Shown: positions 34,341 to 49,300 of the stretch, one piece after another
Layout of the letters: each line of letters starts with the position of its first letter
How positions within the stretch are numbered: the first letter of the stretch is position 1
NCBI GenBank assembly: GCA_026261815.1
Contig: JAMPIT010000511.1
Coordinates: 1,947,001-2,011,000, forward strand
Source of the DNA: Monarcha castaneiventris obscurior
Lineage: Eukaryota; Chordata; Aves; Passeriformes; Monarchidae
DNA length: 64,000 nucleotides
Reading direction: 5' to 3'
Notes under the pieces: model-generated
The model's database searches: none
Seen by the model: the letters and a program-made list of their open reading frames with translations, nothing else
What the model was told of the DNA's origin: nothing
Program-made: the position numbers and the translations under genes

Positions 34341-37300
34341 GAGGAGGCTCAACCTGCCGCTCGGGGGCTGTGGCTGTTTGCTGCTTGTGGAAGGATCGTG
34401 AAGCTGTGAACTAGTTCTTCCTGTCAAAGATAGAATTGGCTGTTTTGTGGAAAAAGGGTGTCGTTTGCCAGGGAAATCCCTCTTTCAAAGCAGCTGCTGG
34501 TATCTTTCAGTTCCAGCATCCGGACTCTATGGGCATGGTACAGTAGCAGTGTTGTCTGTGGTGTCAGAGGGATCGTCCCTGGGATGGCACAGCCGTTAGG
34601 GCACTGATCAGGTACCTGCGAGGTTGTTCTGGGTGTTCAGTGAGAGCTTCATGGTGCATGGTGCTCACATGGTGATGCCATGGCTGGTGAAGCCAGGGTG
34701 GGAGCTGCTCCCATGCCCTGGCACCTGGCACAACATGGCACTAAGCTTCCCAATGCATGGACTGGATGGGTTGTACTAGCATTTGCTGTGTCAGTGGTTT
34801 TCCTAACGTGCTGTCTTCCCTGCAGTTGTCCTGCTGGACTCAAAGGAATCACAGGCGGAGCTGGGATGGACCTCGCACCCATCAAACGGGGTAAGCATGG
34901 AGGTGGGACTGTCCCTCTGCACCACTGGAAAGGGTGAAAGGGTCTGTCAGCCTCTTGGTGCTCAGCAGCATTTGAAGTCCTGCGGTATGAGCACTTTGCT
35001 TACCACGGAGCTGGGGCGGGCAACCACAGGACCTCCTCATTCAAGGCTGATGGGTAGCTTGGCATGATCAGTGCCGGGAGCCCCTGGGAGCAGTGAGGAG
35101 TGAGGCATTGGCTACGTGAGCACTGTAGCTGGTGTGGAGTCCCTCCTCAAAATGGATTTTACACTACTAAAACAACCAAATAAACACTGGCTAGTTAAGG
35201 CTTTGTATTGTGGTTTGCACATCAGCACGAGCACCAAAGGTCAGTCAAGCCCTTAGAATCTGAGGGCTGTGGCTGGGGAAGTCATTGGGAGCTGTGTCAT
35301 GTAGCATTTGTTTGACTAGCCCCAGCTGGTGTTGGTCTAAAGCTGCCTTCAGAAGCCTTGGAGTTGTGCTCCTTGCAGCTTTGGGTTAATTCTCCTGAAT
35401 GGAAACAAAGCATTCAGAGGGAAGAGAGATAGGTCCTAGAGTCATCTGTGTGGCACAGCTGTTTGTTTGCAGAAGAAACCCTGTTTTGGGTATGTTTTGA
35501 CTATTTTGCATAAATTTACCCCCAGAAAGAATTGCTTTGGGAAATTGCCAGGTCGTCATTCAGGCTGTGAGGGTTGAATCATCATTTCACTGATCAGAAT
35601 CTCTGCTGATAGCTTTGGGGAAACACAGTTTCACTTGCAGTCAGAGGATTTGTCCTGTTGCAGCTAAAACTTCTGGCAGAGAAGCTGCTGCTGCTGTTCA
35701 TGAAGGCGTTTGACATCCTCATGCAATAGTGTGACTGGTGTCACATCTCCTTAGACATCTTGGATTTCTCTGGGTGGCCCAACCCCATGCAGCATTACAC
35801 TGTGTGGTAACACTGTGTGGATACACCTTCCTGGGGACAGAAAATCTGAGGAGTGTGTGGGAGATGAAGGCTCTGGCTTCTGAGCGGATGATGTGTCCAG
35901 AGTCAGGCTTTGTTTTCCAAGATCTGCTGCCAGTGCTGCCGTTCTGGTTGCGTCTTCACGTTTGCACCTCTGCAGAGAGCTCAGATGTTAGGTGGTCCAG
36001 GAGCAGGGTTACTGCAGCTGATGGGTTGGGTGGTCTGAGGACTTCCAGTGCCTACGACATAATGGCCTGTGGTGGGGAGGCTTGTGGTAGTGACATTTAT
36101 ACTGGTTGGTGTGTCTCTGCTGGGGCAGCTTCTGAGCTGTTACAGCCCTTTGTGTTCTCTCCCCAGTGGGAAGAGATCAGTGGCGTGGATGAAACCTACA
36201 AGCCAATACGCACATATCAGGTCTGCAATGTCATGGAACCGAACCAGAACAACTGGCTGCAGACAGGCTGGATTGCCAGGCGTGACGGTCAGAGGATCTT
36301 CATTGAGCTGAAGTTCACCCTGCGGGACTGCAACAGCATCCCTGGTGTGACGAGCACTTGCAAGGAGACTTTCAACTTGTACTATGTTGAGTCTGACTCT
36401 GACTTGGGCCGGAGTGTCCGTGAGAGCAAGCACACCAAGATCGACACCATTGCTGCTGATGAGAGCTTCACACAGGGGGACCTGGGCGAGCGCAAGATGA
36501 AGCTGAACACTGAGCTGAGGGAGATTGGGCACCTGAGCAAGAGAGGCTTCCACCTGGTCTTTCAGGACGTAGGCGCCTGTGTGGCGCTGGTCTCTGTGCG
36601 GGTCTATTACAAGAAGTGTCTCACCACTGTGCAGAACTTGGCCATGTTCCCAGACACAGTGGCGGAGACAGCCTTTGTGACGTTGGTGGAAGTTAAGGGC
36701 ACTTGTGTCGCTCATGCTGAAGTGGACGTGGATAATCCCCCCCGGATGCACTGCAGCGCAGAGGGCGAGTGGCTGGTCCCCATAGGGAAATGCATGTGCG
36801 GCCCTGGCTTTGAGGAGAAGGACGGGGGATGTAGAGGTAAAAGTGGCCATTGGTGTCCTGGCAATTTTTGTCTATGTCAGTCCATGCTGCTGCCAGACCT
36901 CTCTGATGCTTGAGCACAGTTTGGAATTGTCTTTTGTCAGCAATATGTTTCTTTAGGTGATGGCAGCTCCCCAGTGAATCACCAGACCTTTGTTTGGAGG
37001 GTGGCAGTTGGAGGGCAAGGGGCTGCTCTGCAGCGTGATGCTGGTTGGACATACATGTCAGAGCTCTGGATGCTGGCAGGCATTTCACACAGCTTTATCT
37101 GTAATGTTAAAATTACTCTAGAACATTAATATCCCTGTTGATATGCTTTGGACACAGTTTAATAATTCGGTGACTTTACAGCTCACAAGGTTATGTTTAA
37201 GGATGGCTGCAAAAATGGACGTACCCTCTGCCTTAACAGGTATCTCACTAATGAACCTGGGGCTGTGACCACTTCCATCTCGCTTTCAAAGGCAGGTGAG

Positions 37301-40300
37301 AGTCAGGTGTGGGATGCTGGCTATCATGCTTTTTTTCAGAGTGTGTGACCCTCCGAATGGAGAGAGTAGCTGGGCTAGTGCCACCCCTGGGCACCTTCGT
37401 GCCAGCTGGGACCTGGGAAAGTGGATGCATTCTTCAGTAAAACACATCTGAAAAGACCCTTTGCTACCCATGCCTGGTGTCCAGATGATACCTTGGTTCT
37501 CTCCCTTTTCACCTCAAAAACAGATTGATAGGAAAACAGCTAAATAAGTCCCAGGTAGGTAGATTTCCCCTACGTTGGAGGCAGGCAGTGCAGTAGGAGA
37601 GTGAGCTTTTCCCGTGGAATTGGATCTGCCCTCCAGGCTTTTTAGTTTCACACTGTGCTGATGGTGCCACCTTCCTCCAGGTGGTGGGATGCCCTTCCAG
37701 GTGCTCTGGGCAGTGGCTTCTCCTTAAGAAGACCGTATTAAAACTATCAAATTGAAATCTCAGTGCTGTTGATTGCTTCAGTGGCTGCATGGCAGCTTGC
37801 CATGCTTTCCACATCTGTTTGGAGTAGGGATTTACATAGTGAGTCCCAGAAGACTTGCTAATGTTTCAGGTTTCTCTGTGCTGAGTTTTAATAGTTCATA
37901 TTCTCTGAGGAAAAATATTTGAAGTAATTTAATGGACATAATTAAGTTTTTCTCCCCTCTCACAGAAAGCTGGTCATTAGTCATTCTCTGTGGAGCAGCA
38001 TCCGATGTCTGGTCAAATACAGAAAATAGTTTTTAAAGGTTGAAAGTTTTGGGTTTGTTTGCAGCCCTGCATTAGCATAGTGCTAAGTGAATAGCTTTAT
38101 AAGATTTCTGATGAAAGCAGCCAGGGCTGTGGAAATTCTTCAGTGAGGACAAAAGCCCTTGAGCTGGAGGCAGGTGGATACTTTGGGAGTTTGGGGATGC
38201 TAAACCAGCCAGGTAATGGCACAACACATCTGGCTCCATGACCATGATCCTGTGGTGGTGGCTTTGGAGGGCTCAGTGGGTGTGAATCTGTGGGATCCTG
38301 CTGGCCCATGAAACTTCTTGGCCACTGTCTCTGTTGCAGTTCTTGTGGGCCTGAGAGGTCCAGGTGGTGGACTTGGGGTGGTGGGGGCTCTGCTGCTAGT
38401 GGCTGTGGGGTGGCATGGGGGCCAGAGTCGTGCTTGTGGGTGGTGGTGGCAGCAGGGCTGTGGCACTGGCGACAGCTGCAGCACAACTGGAGGATGCAGG
38501 AGATGAACTGGTGAAGATGTTTAAACTTGGTTGCAGAGCTGGTGTCCCTGTAACCCTGATTTAAGTACTGAAAGCATCCTGGGCCAAGAGAAGGTTTGCG
38601 TCCTCACTCTGAAATTAGGAGAGATGAAAAAAGGCCAACAGGACTTATGACTGCTAATTCTGGCTGCAGGAAAGCTAAGTCTTTTCATGTCCATCCTCCT
38701 GTCCTGCACCACTGCTCCAGAGGCACCCCAGCACTCCTGACAAGTTTGAATGTTTCTGATGAATCACTTTAGCGTTCGGTGGAGTGCAGACATCTGCGGG
38801 GTGGGACTGCACGACTTTAGTGTCTGTTTAACATCCACTCACAAAGAAGAGAAGAGTTTGTCACTGAAAATGCACTCAAACTGCTTGTCTTTTCTGATGT
38901 ATCTCTGTAGCCAGATGCTGCTCTGTGCTTACTCTGACCATAAAACCCATTCCCGGAAGATGCGCAGCAGGCAGGTGGGCAGTCCTGTGCTCTGTGGATG
39001 ATCCCTTGCTCCTCCCTGTTTTGTTTTCACTTGGCTTCTCAACTTTGATGTCTTTTTACCATTAATTTTGTCAGGCGTGAGCTGTAGCCCCTTAGTGCCG
39101 TTTGTTTTGTGATGTGTAGCAATAGCTTTTGTGTAAATGAAGCCATGATGAGGGGGATCTGTCTGACATTTTCCTTCAAAGTTGTCTCCTTCTGCTTTAT
39201 CTTTTCTATCCAATCCCTAGTAATATCTGCAAGGAGAGTTTCAACAAAGCTCAAGGTTAATATTTACCTGCCAGATTTGCTGCAAATGCGACAACTTAAA
39301 CTAGACATTGAACTAATATGATGGAGACCAGTTACCAAAAATAGCTGCCAGCTACTCTTCTTTGACAGAAATGTAAATTTGTGCTCTGACAAAGTTTCCT
39401 CCTCAATTAATTTTCTTCCACTTCTGACAGCAGTGGCAAGAGCCAGCTCTGCATTGCTGCTGTGTCCCATGTTCTGCTCTCCCTCCCCAGCACCTGGAGC
39501 CCTGCTTGGTCTGGTCAATGATGGTCTAATTAGCAGCCGTGTCCTTTGTCTACATGGGAATGACATCACTGAAAACAGTTTTAGAGTTGAAATAGTTTCT
39601 AGTGCTTTGTCAGGATTTAAAAATGACTTTTTAAAGAGATGAGCGTTGCTGCTTTTCTGGGGAGGAAAACCTTGCACAGGAGGTGGCTTCAGTGACAGCC
39701 TTGTGGCAGCATGGGGAGCAGCTGCTGGTGTCCACGGTTGCTGTTTGAAATAGGGAATAACAGAAATTCCCCCTTCTTTTCTGCATCACTGGATGGATTT
39801 TTGAGCAGCATGTTGAATTCAACCTGCTATGGACAAGACACAAGGAAGACTTTTTTATCTCTCTTAGGGAAAAAGCAAAGGTTTAGGGTTGGGGTGGGAT
39901 GTGGAGCGAGTAAGATGCTCTTCTGTCCATTGGATATGTCCCACTACATCATCGTGTCACTACAGTGTCCTTAGGTGGGAAAAAATAGTTCAATTGAAAG
40001 TTAGAGAAATTTAAAATAATAAATTACAGTATTTTGTCATTTACTGCAAAGATACCTCCTGAAGCCCAAGGTCTGCTTTTCTGTTTAAATACAAAAAAAG
40101 ATGGATCCAAATGTACAGCACTTGGAGCTTTTGATTTGTTTAATCTTTTATACATTAGCTTACAAACCTGTAAGTCCTCCTGGAATGTGTTTTATCTGCT
40201 GATTGATGCTGGAGGATTATGCATACATTTATTTTTCCTCCTGGGACTCTGTAAGTTGCACAAAGCACCAGGTTTTACTTTCATCACAGATGCAGCCACA

Positions 40301-43300
40301 GGCACCCCACAGTCAGGCCCTGCACTCATGGGGCCAGCACTGCTGTGTGGATTTGACCCTTGGTAGGGCTGGAGCTGGGGACATTGCAGGGAGGTTGTGA
40401 GGTGCTGTAAGCCATAGTGCTGGGTGGTGGGTGCTGCTTCCCATCAGCCATGCACATAGAACACCCATGTAAAATGAGCTCTCTTTTCAGTCTCTCTGGA
40501 GTAATGACCAGGCTTGGTGGTATTTATCATTTGGGTTTGCATGTTACATTGCTGGTTCACAGTGTGTCTGAAATAATTATGGCTATGGAAGTTGTGACAG
40601 TTTCAGACAAAAATCGCTCCATGACATTTAATTTCAGAGCAAACTACTCTGACAATTACAAGCATCACAAGTTGTTTGCAGAATTCCTGGGAGGTTAAGG
40701 TCATGGATATCTGGGTGATGGATGAACATGCTGGATAGGCTGTTGAAATACAGAGAGGACGTGTCTTGCCCACAGCTAAGAGGGTTTGCGTGAGCTGAAG
40801 TGCTCGGCAGGCACGGGGTATACTGGAGAGGCTGGTCAGCCAGTCCTTCACCGGGAACTGTTTGGTGGATCCATTAGGGAACTGAGAGAGACAACAGTAA
40901 ATTGCAGTTGGCTCAGTGGATGTGCCTGCTTCAGTGTGTCCTTGAGGAACATTCTGGCATAAATAGCAATGAGGTTCTGTCAATCCTGGCTGGATTCATC
41001 AAATGCACTCTGTTAGATATTTCATGACTGTCTTTCTTCTGGACTAAATCACTAAATTTAATTTCAGCTGTTAAGAGCTCATTGTTGGGGATGCACAAAC
41101 ATCTTGCCCTTGGACACAGGTTTTTTGTTTCGGTACTCTTCAAATTATTTAACAAGGACAAAAATTACAGAGTAGCATTGTCTAGAGGTGTTGGAGTTGC
41201 TGGGAATGTGTTGGACCATAGGCTGCTTGTTAAAAACCAGTTATTAAAACTCTCCAACTGTGTGGAAGGCAAGGTGCTTTTGGATTCTCTCAAGTGATGC
41301 AGCCCAAAGTTCCCATCCTGGCAGACATGGAACCGAGATGAGAGGAGCCACAGCCTGACTCAGTGCTTGCATTGATCGCTCCTCATGGTGACTTTGTCCC
41401 TTTCACACTGGCACTGAGACTGGACACAATTGCTGTCCCTTCTCTCTGCCTGCAGTATTGATTACAGCTGGTGCGGTAAGATAAGGTGAGATCGCAACGT
41501 CAGTGTGGAGGGGGCAGGAGCCTCTCTGCTACCCGAGGACATTTGTTGACAAGGCTCTTTGGCCACCTCAGTATGCCACTGAAACTCTATTCTGTCAGTG
41601 ATTTACACAAGGTGCCCTGTCTGGTTTGGGCAGTGCATCCTTGCCCATGGACACTGGCTGGCAGCATCTGTCTCTCCTTGGGGCTGCTTCCCCCTCCTTT
41701 CCCCCTGCGCTGGCCTGAGGCACTTTGCCTCGGAAGCACTGGTGAAATGTTTGGAACATAACAAACAGTGACTTGCTTGGCTTGATAATGGGATTAAGAT
41801 AGATGGAGTATGGCTTTGCCAGCCTAGTCCAGTGAGGGGTCAGCAGGAGCAAGAGCTCCTGGGAAAGATGCATTGGGAACAGGTTGGAGGACAGTGGTGA
41901 GATTGCTGGTTTGAGTGTTTCTTGGGGAGGGCTGGATGCATGTCTAAGGGCTTGAGAGGCCCAGTGCTCCCAGTCTGCCCTTTGCTGGGAGGGACTGTCT
42001 GGCTGCTGGGGTGCCTCAATGCGTGGTGCTGTCCTGGTTCTTGCTGTGGCACCCCTGGTGCCAGCTGTGTGTTTGCCCAGCTGTGGCTTTCCTAAAGAGC
42101 ATTTTTATGAATGTCTGGTTCAACAGAGAAAATTAACACACATGAAAGCAGATGAACTTTGTCAATACAATTCCTTGACCAAAACTGGAAAGGAATCGGT
42201 TTTGGAAGACAACCGAGTTGTAGTGTTAATTATGAATGCCTGTATAAGGGTTTTGAGTGAGGCTGCGTCTGTTATTGACTCACACTGGCACACATGACGC
42301 TGTTGCTGGTAGGACTTCACTGGGAAGGGAAATTGAAAGCTGTCCCGTGCCACTGGAGGAGGAAACCATGCATTTTCTAGGTCTGCATCCTCAACTGCCC
42401 CTGCTTTCCCTATGGCACAGGATGGGAATGAAAGAGGATGTTGCTCTCTCTCAGCCGAGACACCCGCTCCTTTCTGAGGAGCCGTGTCAGATGAGGTGGT
42501 AAGAGAAGCCTTTCCCATGGTTACTTCATGCTGGGTAATCAGCCAATCTGCAGCACAAATCAGTGTAGCTTGTTCTGCTGCTGGTTTGACAGTGTGCAGA
42601 CAGTGTTACATTGAGGGGGGAATGTGCTCTCTGTCAGTGGCATGGATCAGGCATGCTTGAGGAGCTTCTGTGGTCAGCAGTGGTGGCACTGGAGAGAGGC
42701 AGTTTATCCATCTGACCCATCTGACTGGGACAATGAATTATTGAATTTTTTTGTTTAATAATTTAGTTGTGATAGTACCAGAGGACCAGGAACAGGATAG
42801 AAAGCAGTGTACAAAAAAGATAATTTCATTCTATAAATTGATGACCTGATCTCCCAGGAGCTGTCACATACCCACTGCAGAAATAAGCACTGTGAAATGA
42901 CAGAGAAACCTAAACCAGCTGGAGACCAAGAAAAACACACGTAGGATGAGGCAGAAGAGGGTGGGAGTTTGTCTGAAAAAAGAAACAGTGACACACATAT
43001 GATGCATCACATGTGTTGGGCACTTCTGTTCCCAAGGGCAAGTTTTGGACAGCCAAGGAAAAAAATTAGCAAGTAAAGCCCGTGGCTCCTCGTGGGACAC
43101 ACTCAGATGGGGTTGTGGTGCCTGCTGCTGGGACATGCAAATTAGAGTATTTTATGCTATTATTAATGACAGACAGTTCTGTAAACTTACTTCTGGCTAC
43201 TAGAAAGCAGGGAGGAATAGTCTGAAAGACACTTCTAATTGGAAATGTTCAGTTTCCTACAATGAGATGTCAGATTTGTGTGACAGGCACATCCAAGGGA

Positions 43301-46300
43301 TGGGGGCTCTGGGCTTAGTGCTTGGATCCCATCATGTTTGTAAACGGGATTGATTTTCCTGTCCTGTCTGATGCAGTGATATTTCTGCCCCATATTGTGG
43401 CAGAGCTGTCTAACTAAAGGAAAAAGCAAACTCTGTCTCCGTTCTATGAATATACTACTGGTTTTTATTTGTTTTCTCAAATCTAAAGAGGGAACTGGAA
43501 GTTTCGGGAGTAATTTTAACATCTGCTATTTTTTCCTGGTTTATCTAGCACCCTGGATAGGGAATGACATTTACTATGAAAATCAGTGCAGAGCTACAGC
43601 ACCCAAATGTCTCTTCTGGGTAAAACTAAGGGACATCTCTCTTGGTGCCAGGATCATGCAGGTGATCAGGGAAAACAGCTTAGAGGGTGGTGTCTGCTGG
43701 CCAGTGGCAGCAAAGGAGTTCCCTGGAAACAGGGAAATGCAGTCATCAGACATCCCCATTGGTCCTGTGCTGCTCTCCCCTTAACAACCTCTCTCTCTTT
43801 CAGCTTGCCTTCCAGGGTTTTACAAGCTCTCCCTCCATCTCCCTCTCTGCTCACCATGCCCTGAGCACAGCTTCACATATGAAGAAGCCTCCATGTTCTG
43901 TTTGTGCCAGAAGAATTACTCCAGGTCTCCTTCAGACCCACCATCTGCCTCCTGCACACGTATGTCTCGCTGGAACAGCGGCTCTTTGTGGCGAGGGAAC
44001 AGTGTCCAGGCACTTTGTCTGTCCTGCAGCACAGAGCCGAGTGGTGCCCAGGACTGTCTCAGGCTCCCTCTGCCTGCACTGTGTGCTTACCTGTGGGAGC
44101 ATGTTGCTGGGAGTCCCGTCTGTGCTGGGGTGAAGCTGCAGTGGGGAGGGGATGGAGGGGCTGTCCCTACAACCCAGAGCTCGCAGGCTGAGGCTGCAGG
44201 CTGATGAGACGGACACGCAGTCAGGCTTGCAGACTCCCTGGTAAAACTGGGGCACAGTCATTTAGTCACTATAGTTCACAGGTTTTCATTAAATGGCCTC
44301 TAGTTAATTGGACTGGACTCCTGCTGCTCTGGTGATGGATGCTGTCCAGCTGCCAGCACAGGCAGGAGGAACTCTCCATCTCTGTTGAGCATGGCTGGGC
44401 AGTGTCCGACTGGCAGCAGGCTCCTAGGCTCTGGTGGTTCTCAGGGAAATGCTGGGTCCAGCCAGGTGCTTCACATGCACAGTGTGAGCTGTGGCTTGTG
44501 GTGCACACACATCCTCTGTCCCATGTCCCGCTGTGTTGCACGCACCAATGCCTCCATGTACCCTCATGCCACCCCTCACTGTGGCTGTGCAGGACCATGT
44601 TCTTGTGCTCTACCCCCAGTGCCTTTGCTGCTGCTCCCAGGGGACCTTTAGGTTTGTCCCAACACATGTGCACAGACACTCTTTTGCTTCCAGGTCCACC
44701 CTCTGCCCCAAGGAACCTGGTCTACAGCCTGCGGCAGTCGTCACTGGTGCTGGAGTGGAGTGCCCCCGCCGACGCAGGTGGCCGCAGCGACCTGACCTAC
44801 AGCCTTTGGTGTGGCCGGTGCCCAGCAGCACTGCGGGGCCGCTGCGAGCAGTGCGGCAGCAGTGTGGGCTTTGTGCCGCAGCAGACGGGGCTGGTGGAGC
44901 GCACCGTCACCCTGGTGAACCTGCTGCCTCACGTCAACTACACCATCCGCGTGCTGGCCCTCAATGGCGTCTCGGCCATGAGCCCGCTGTCAGGCCAGCA
45001 GTACGCTGAGGTCAACGTCTCCACCAGCCACACAGGTACGGCTGCGGCGTGGCACACATGGACACGGCTCGGTGCTTTGCCCCCATTTCACCAAGGGAGC
45101 AGTTGCTGGTGCTGTCTTGCTCTGGCACATCAGCTCTGGGGTGTAGGGGTCTGCTCTGCAGCCAGGTTGCTGGCTTTGCTGCTGGGAGGACGTGGAGTCT
45201 GGGGGTAGTGTGGTCACTGTCCTTGGGCTCCACATGCCTGTGCCATGGCAGTGCCCCGTTTCTGCTCGGTTTGTCCTGGTGGCACAGACGTGATGCTTAG
45301 ATGTGGCAGAGGGGCAGATGAAGACTGGCCCATGGCACTCTCAGAGGGTTCCAGTTGGTGCCACTGGGAGGCAAGGAGTAAGCGTGGTGACAGCCTGGGC
45401 TGTGAAAGGACAAGTCTGCTCTGTAATCTGGCTACAGTTTGAATTTACAAATCACAAAAAAAAAATACCTTTGATGAAACAACATTTTCAGCCCATTAAT
45501 AAAAAACCCTTCTTAAAACAGATAATTCAAATGTTGGCTATCCTTCAGAAACAAAAAAACTGATTCCCTCTCTCTATCCTGCGCCGGTCTGTGACACTAT
45601 TTCCTACTGTAATTGTCCCCTTCCATTTCCAGTTTGGCAACTCTGTTCCCTCAGGTAAGGGGAAGCAAGTGCCCATGCCTGTGGAAAGGTCCCTGACCAG
45701 AGGGGTCTGTCCCTCCTCAGTTGTTGGCTGTGCCAAAGGGCAGTCAGGTCCTTCCTCTGCTGTTGGCTATGCTGAAGGACAATCGGCTCTGGCTTGTTGT
45801 GTCCTTGTCTGTTCCTCTGTGGTTATGTTATTAATTTGCATGAAAACCCTTTTCCAAGCCACAGGTAATGGAGACAGATGATCCTCATGTACCTCTTGGC
45901 AGGAATTGGCCAACAATTTCATCTGAAGAGATTAAACTTTGGTCTTGTTATAAATAATTTTCCCACCACTTGATCAAATGTTTTTGTGCATGTTGTTGCT
46001 TTCTCTTCCCTCATACCATAATCCCTGTGGCTCCATTGGGGGATGCTGTGCTGCAGACAGCTCCTCAGCAGAGGTGTCATTCCTCATTAGGATCTTTGCT
46101 GTTCAAGGATGGATTTAGCTCTGGGGAGATCTTCTCCCTCCTGAGCTCAGGATAGGGGGACAGAGAACAGGCTGGGGTGGGTTGAGCTTAGAGAGGTCTA
46201 ATAATAAGCCATTTCTCCACTCTGGTGCAGGCAGAGGGGCCGGTGCTACGGAGCTCCCACCTTGCCTGGGCCCCCACGTCTGAGCTGGGCACAAGAGGCC

Positions 46301-49300
46301 AGGTGTGGGAGTGCCCCATTTTCTTAGGGAGTGAAGCAGCAAGTTAGTGATGCCAGTCCATGCCTTGGCTGCTAAGAGCAGCTTTTTCCCTGGGGAAGGG
46401 GGAAATCTCAGCCCCTTACTCGATACTGTGTACTCCTGAGGGAACAAAAATGCACATCAAGAATGTGGATAATTAATCCTGTAATCTGTTCAAAATCAAT
46501 GTCTTTTGTTGAGCTGTCAAGTCTCCAGATGCAGATGGTGGCTCGGAATTACCCAAGCAGCTGAGGCTCAGAAGTTTCTTGGAACCCTGGCAGTTTTTTA
46601 TTGCTGAAAGTGTTCCCTCCCCTGCAGTGCCAGGCCAGGGCTGCCCTGTCTGCAGGGACCCGGTGCCCTGGTTCCTCTTGCCTTTGCACCATCAGCAAGG
46701 AGCGACAGTGATGGTTAACCCATGCCTACCAGCAAAGAAGGGGCGAATGTGGGGAGAAGGTAGTTTCCTGGAGGGGTGGCTGAGTTTGTAAGACCCCACT
46801 GCAAGGAGGGGACCCTGTGTGGGCAGGATGCGGAGCCACAGCTGGCAGGGACAGTGTGCTCCTCAGAGCACATCATCTCTTGGAGTCCTGACTCTGTAGC
46901 CCCTAGTCACTAGAGCCCACCACAGAGCCCACCCAGCCAGAGGTCAGTAGGAAGAAGACTCCAGGGATGCCTGAGCAGTGGTGACTTCCGTTCTGGCTGT
47001 CATGCTGTGGTCTCTGAAGTTTGCAGCAGCAGGGGAGCTCTGTCTGCTGATACGCAGGTTCAGAGGAAAAATTAAACAAGAAACAAGACTCTATTTAGCT
47101 GTCAGATCCTGCTCCTCTAATCCAGCTCCAAGTGCAGCTCCATGCTGTCCTTCCCCTCCAGCAGTCACTGGAGGGAATTGTCCATCGTTCCTCGTATTTG
47201 CAGGGAAGAGATGCAATTTAGTCTGCATGAGGCAAAATTAATACTGTGTTTTTTCTAATCTGTCCCCAGCATGGGACTAAATAAAAGTGTTAGAGGAGTA
47301 AGCAAAGCTGTTCACCTGCAGGAGTGGAGCTCCAATAGCCATGTAAATGTGCACTCCAGGCCCATGTCATTTGTATTCCCGGCAGGAATACAAGGCTCCT
47401 GCCTTAAAGAGCTTTTACATCTGCTGCTGATTAATAATGCAACCAGTGCCAGAATGCATCCTCCTTCCTGATGCTGGAGAAGGGGTTTGAGCTGGATTTG
47501 GTCCTCCAAAGTAGATTTGCCTCTTGATTTGCATCCCAGGGCTTATGCAGTGACCATGGGACAGTGGGGCTGCAGGATGAGCTGGCTCTGGGGCAAGTAT
47601 CTGAGCTCCTGGGGTCTTTGCCCTGAAAGGGCTGCCTGCTGACTGGTGAGGTGGCTTCTCTGCTTTGGAATGGAGATCTCTTAGGCAGGAGCTGCCTGGG
47701 ATGGTGCCCAGGCCATGTTCTGTGTTGGGATGTTAGTAACTGGTGAGGGAGGGGAGAGGTGGCTCTATCTGGCACAAGCAGGGCAGGGTGCAGGGGCATT
47801 CGGTGTCCCTTGCCGAGTGCAGGTCTTAGAATGCAACGAATCATTCTGGGGAGGGACACAATGCTGCATCTAGTTTTATGCCTGTTCTGCTGCTACACTG
47901 GTTAATCAAGAGGAGAAAACCCATGTACAGGGGAATAGAGTTTATAAAATCAGGCAGAGTGGTGAATAATTTAATGTTTGCTTTTTCGAATAGAGGCAAT
48001 GTTAGGAGAGCTTAAAATATTGATGGGAAACATTTTTTTCACAGCACGAAATGATTTATAGCCTGTGTGATTTTCTTTAATGCTTTTTTAAACGTGTGAG
48101 GTTGGCACCTGCTTTTCTGTTATGTACCATGGGCTCTGCTCTAAAGCACATCAGGGGAGTGCTCTAAAGCACTCACTCAGGGGAGTGAGTAGGATTTTTC
48201 CTGATGACTTTGTTAACAGTCAGGACCATGCGTTCAGGTCTCTACAGTCCATTTCCTGGATTCAGAGATACAGGAGGGCAGCTGTGTGATATTTTATTGA
48301 TGGGAATCATATAACACAGTAAGGAGCACTTAGCTTATCTTACAGGAGCAGGACCCAAGGCAAGTATTGGGGGAACCTTCACCACAGGCAGGTACTGCCA
48401 GCCCTGGCCCTTTCTCACCACACAGACAGTGTTACTGACCTTCCTGCCATGCTTCATGCCAGGATTGAGCTCACTCTTGTTCCTTACAGGGCGAAAGTTC
48501 GATGTCTCCTTAAAAGCCATCTCCGGGACCAGTGAATTCACTGGGGGATAACGTTTGACTATGTCCCACACCATGGGGTGGGTCACAGCAGAGGGAGCTG
48601 TGTGTGGGCACTGGGAGCTGCACAGGAGCCCCTTTGACTTCTCTCATGCTCTCATCAGAAGCCGAAGGGACTTGGAATCAAGGAGCAAATCACCATGAAT
48701 AAAACATCATGAGGGCTTTTTATTTCAGCAAAGATTAATGAGCTAAGTAATAAATACAAAATTTTACAGATAAGTAAGTTTGCTTTCTAGGCACTTGTTC
48801 CTCTCCACAGGAGTCTTGGTGGGACAGAGATGGGTCCAGCAAATGTCCTGATTTGATGGGAAATCGCACAAGCTGTCCCCATGCAGCTTTTGCTGTGCCT
48901 GAGGGCTGTGAGCTGCTGCCTGCACAGACTGGAGACTTGTTTGGAGCCAAACCTGGTTAAAATGGGAATATTGGCAAGTGCATCTTGCAGTGGATGAACT
49001 AAATGGAGGCATGCAAGTCAGGGAGCGAGTTTGTGTTGATCAGAAATACACAGCCAGCTCCTAAGACACAAACTGCTCTCAGAGCAGGGCAGTTGGGTGG
49101 CGCTCCCATACTCCCAGCAGTCCAGTGGCATGGGGTAGATCCGGTGTGAGGTGGTTCAGGAGGCCTTGGTATGTCCCACCAGCTGTCCTGATCAAAGATT
49201 GTGTTTTGCCTTTCCTAGACATCCTCAGCAGGGGTTCAGAGCCCAAGACGTAAGTCCATCCTCAGACCCCTCAGCAGCACTAAGGGCAGAGGGTGCTGTT

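Noticed and set aside
44339..45208. 289-codon frame around EPHA10 exon 5 read as one long exon
   Set aside because: Only 44694-45035 aligns to the Eph FN3 domain and is bounded by a CAG acceptor and a GTACGG donor. The rest is intron that happens to stay open.
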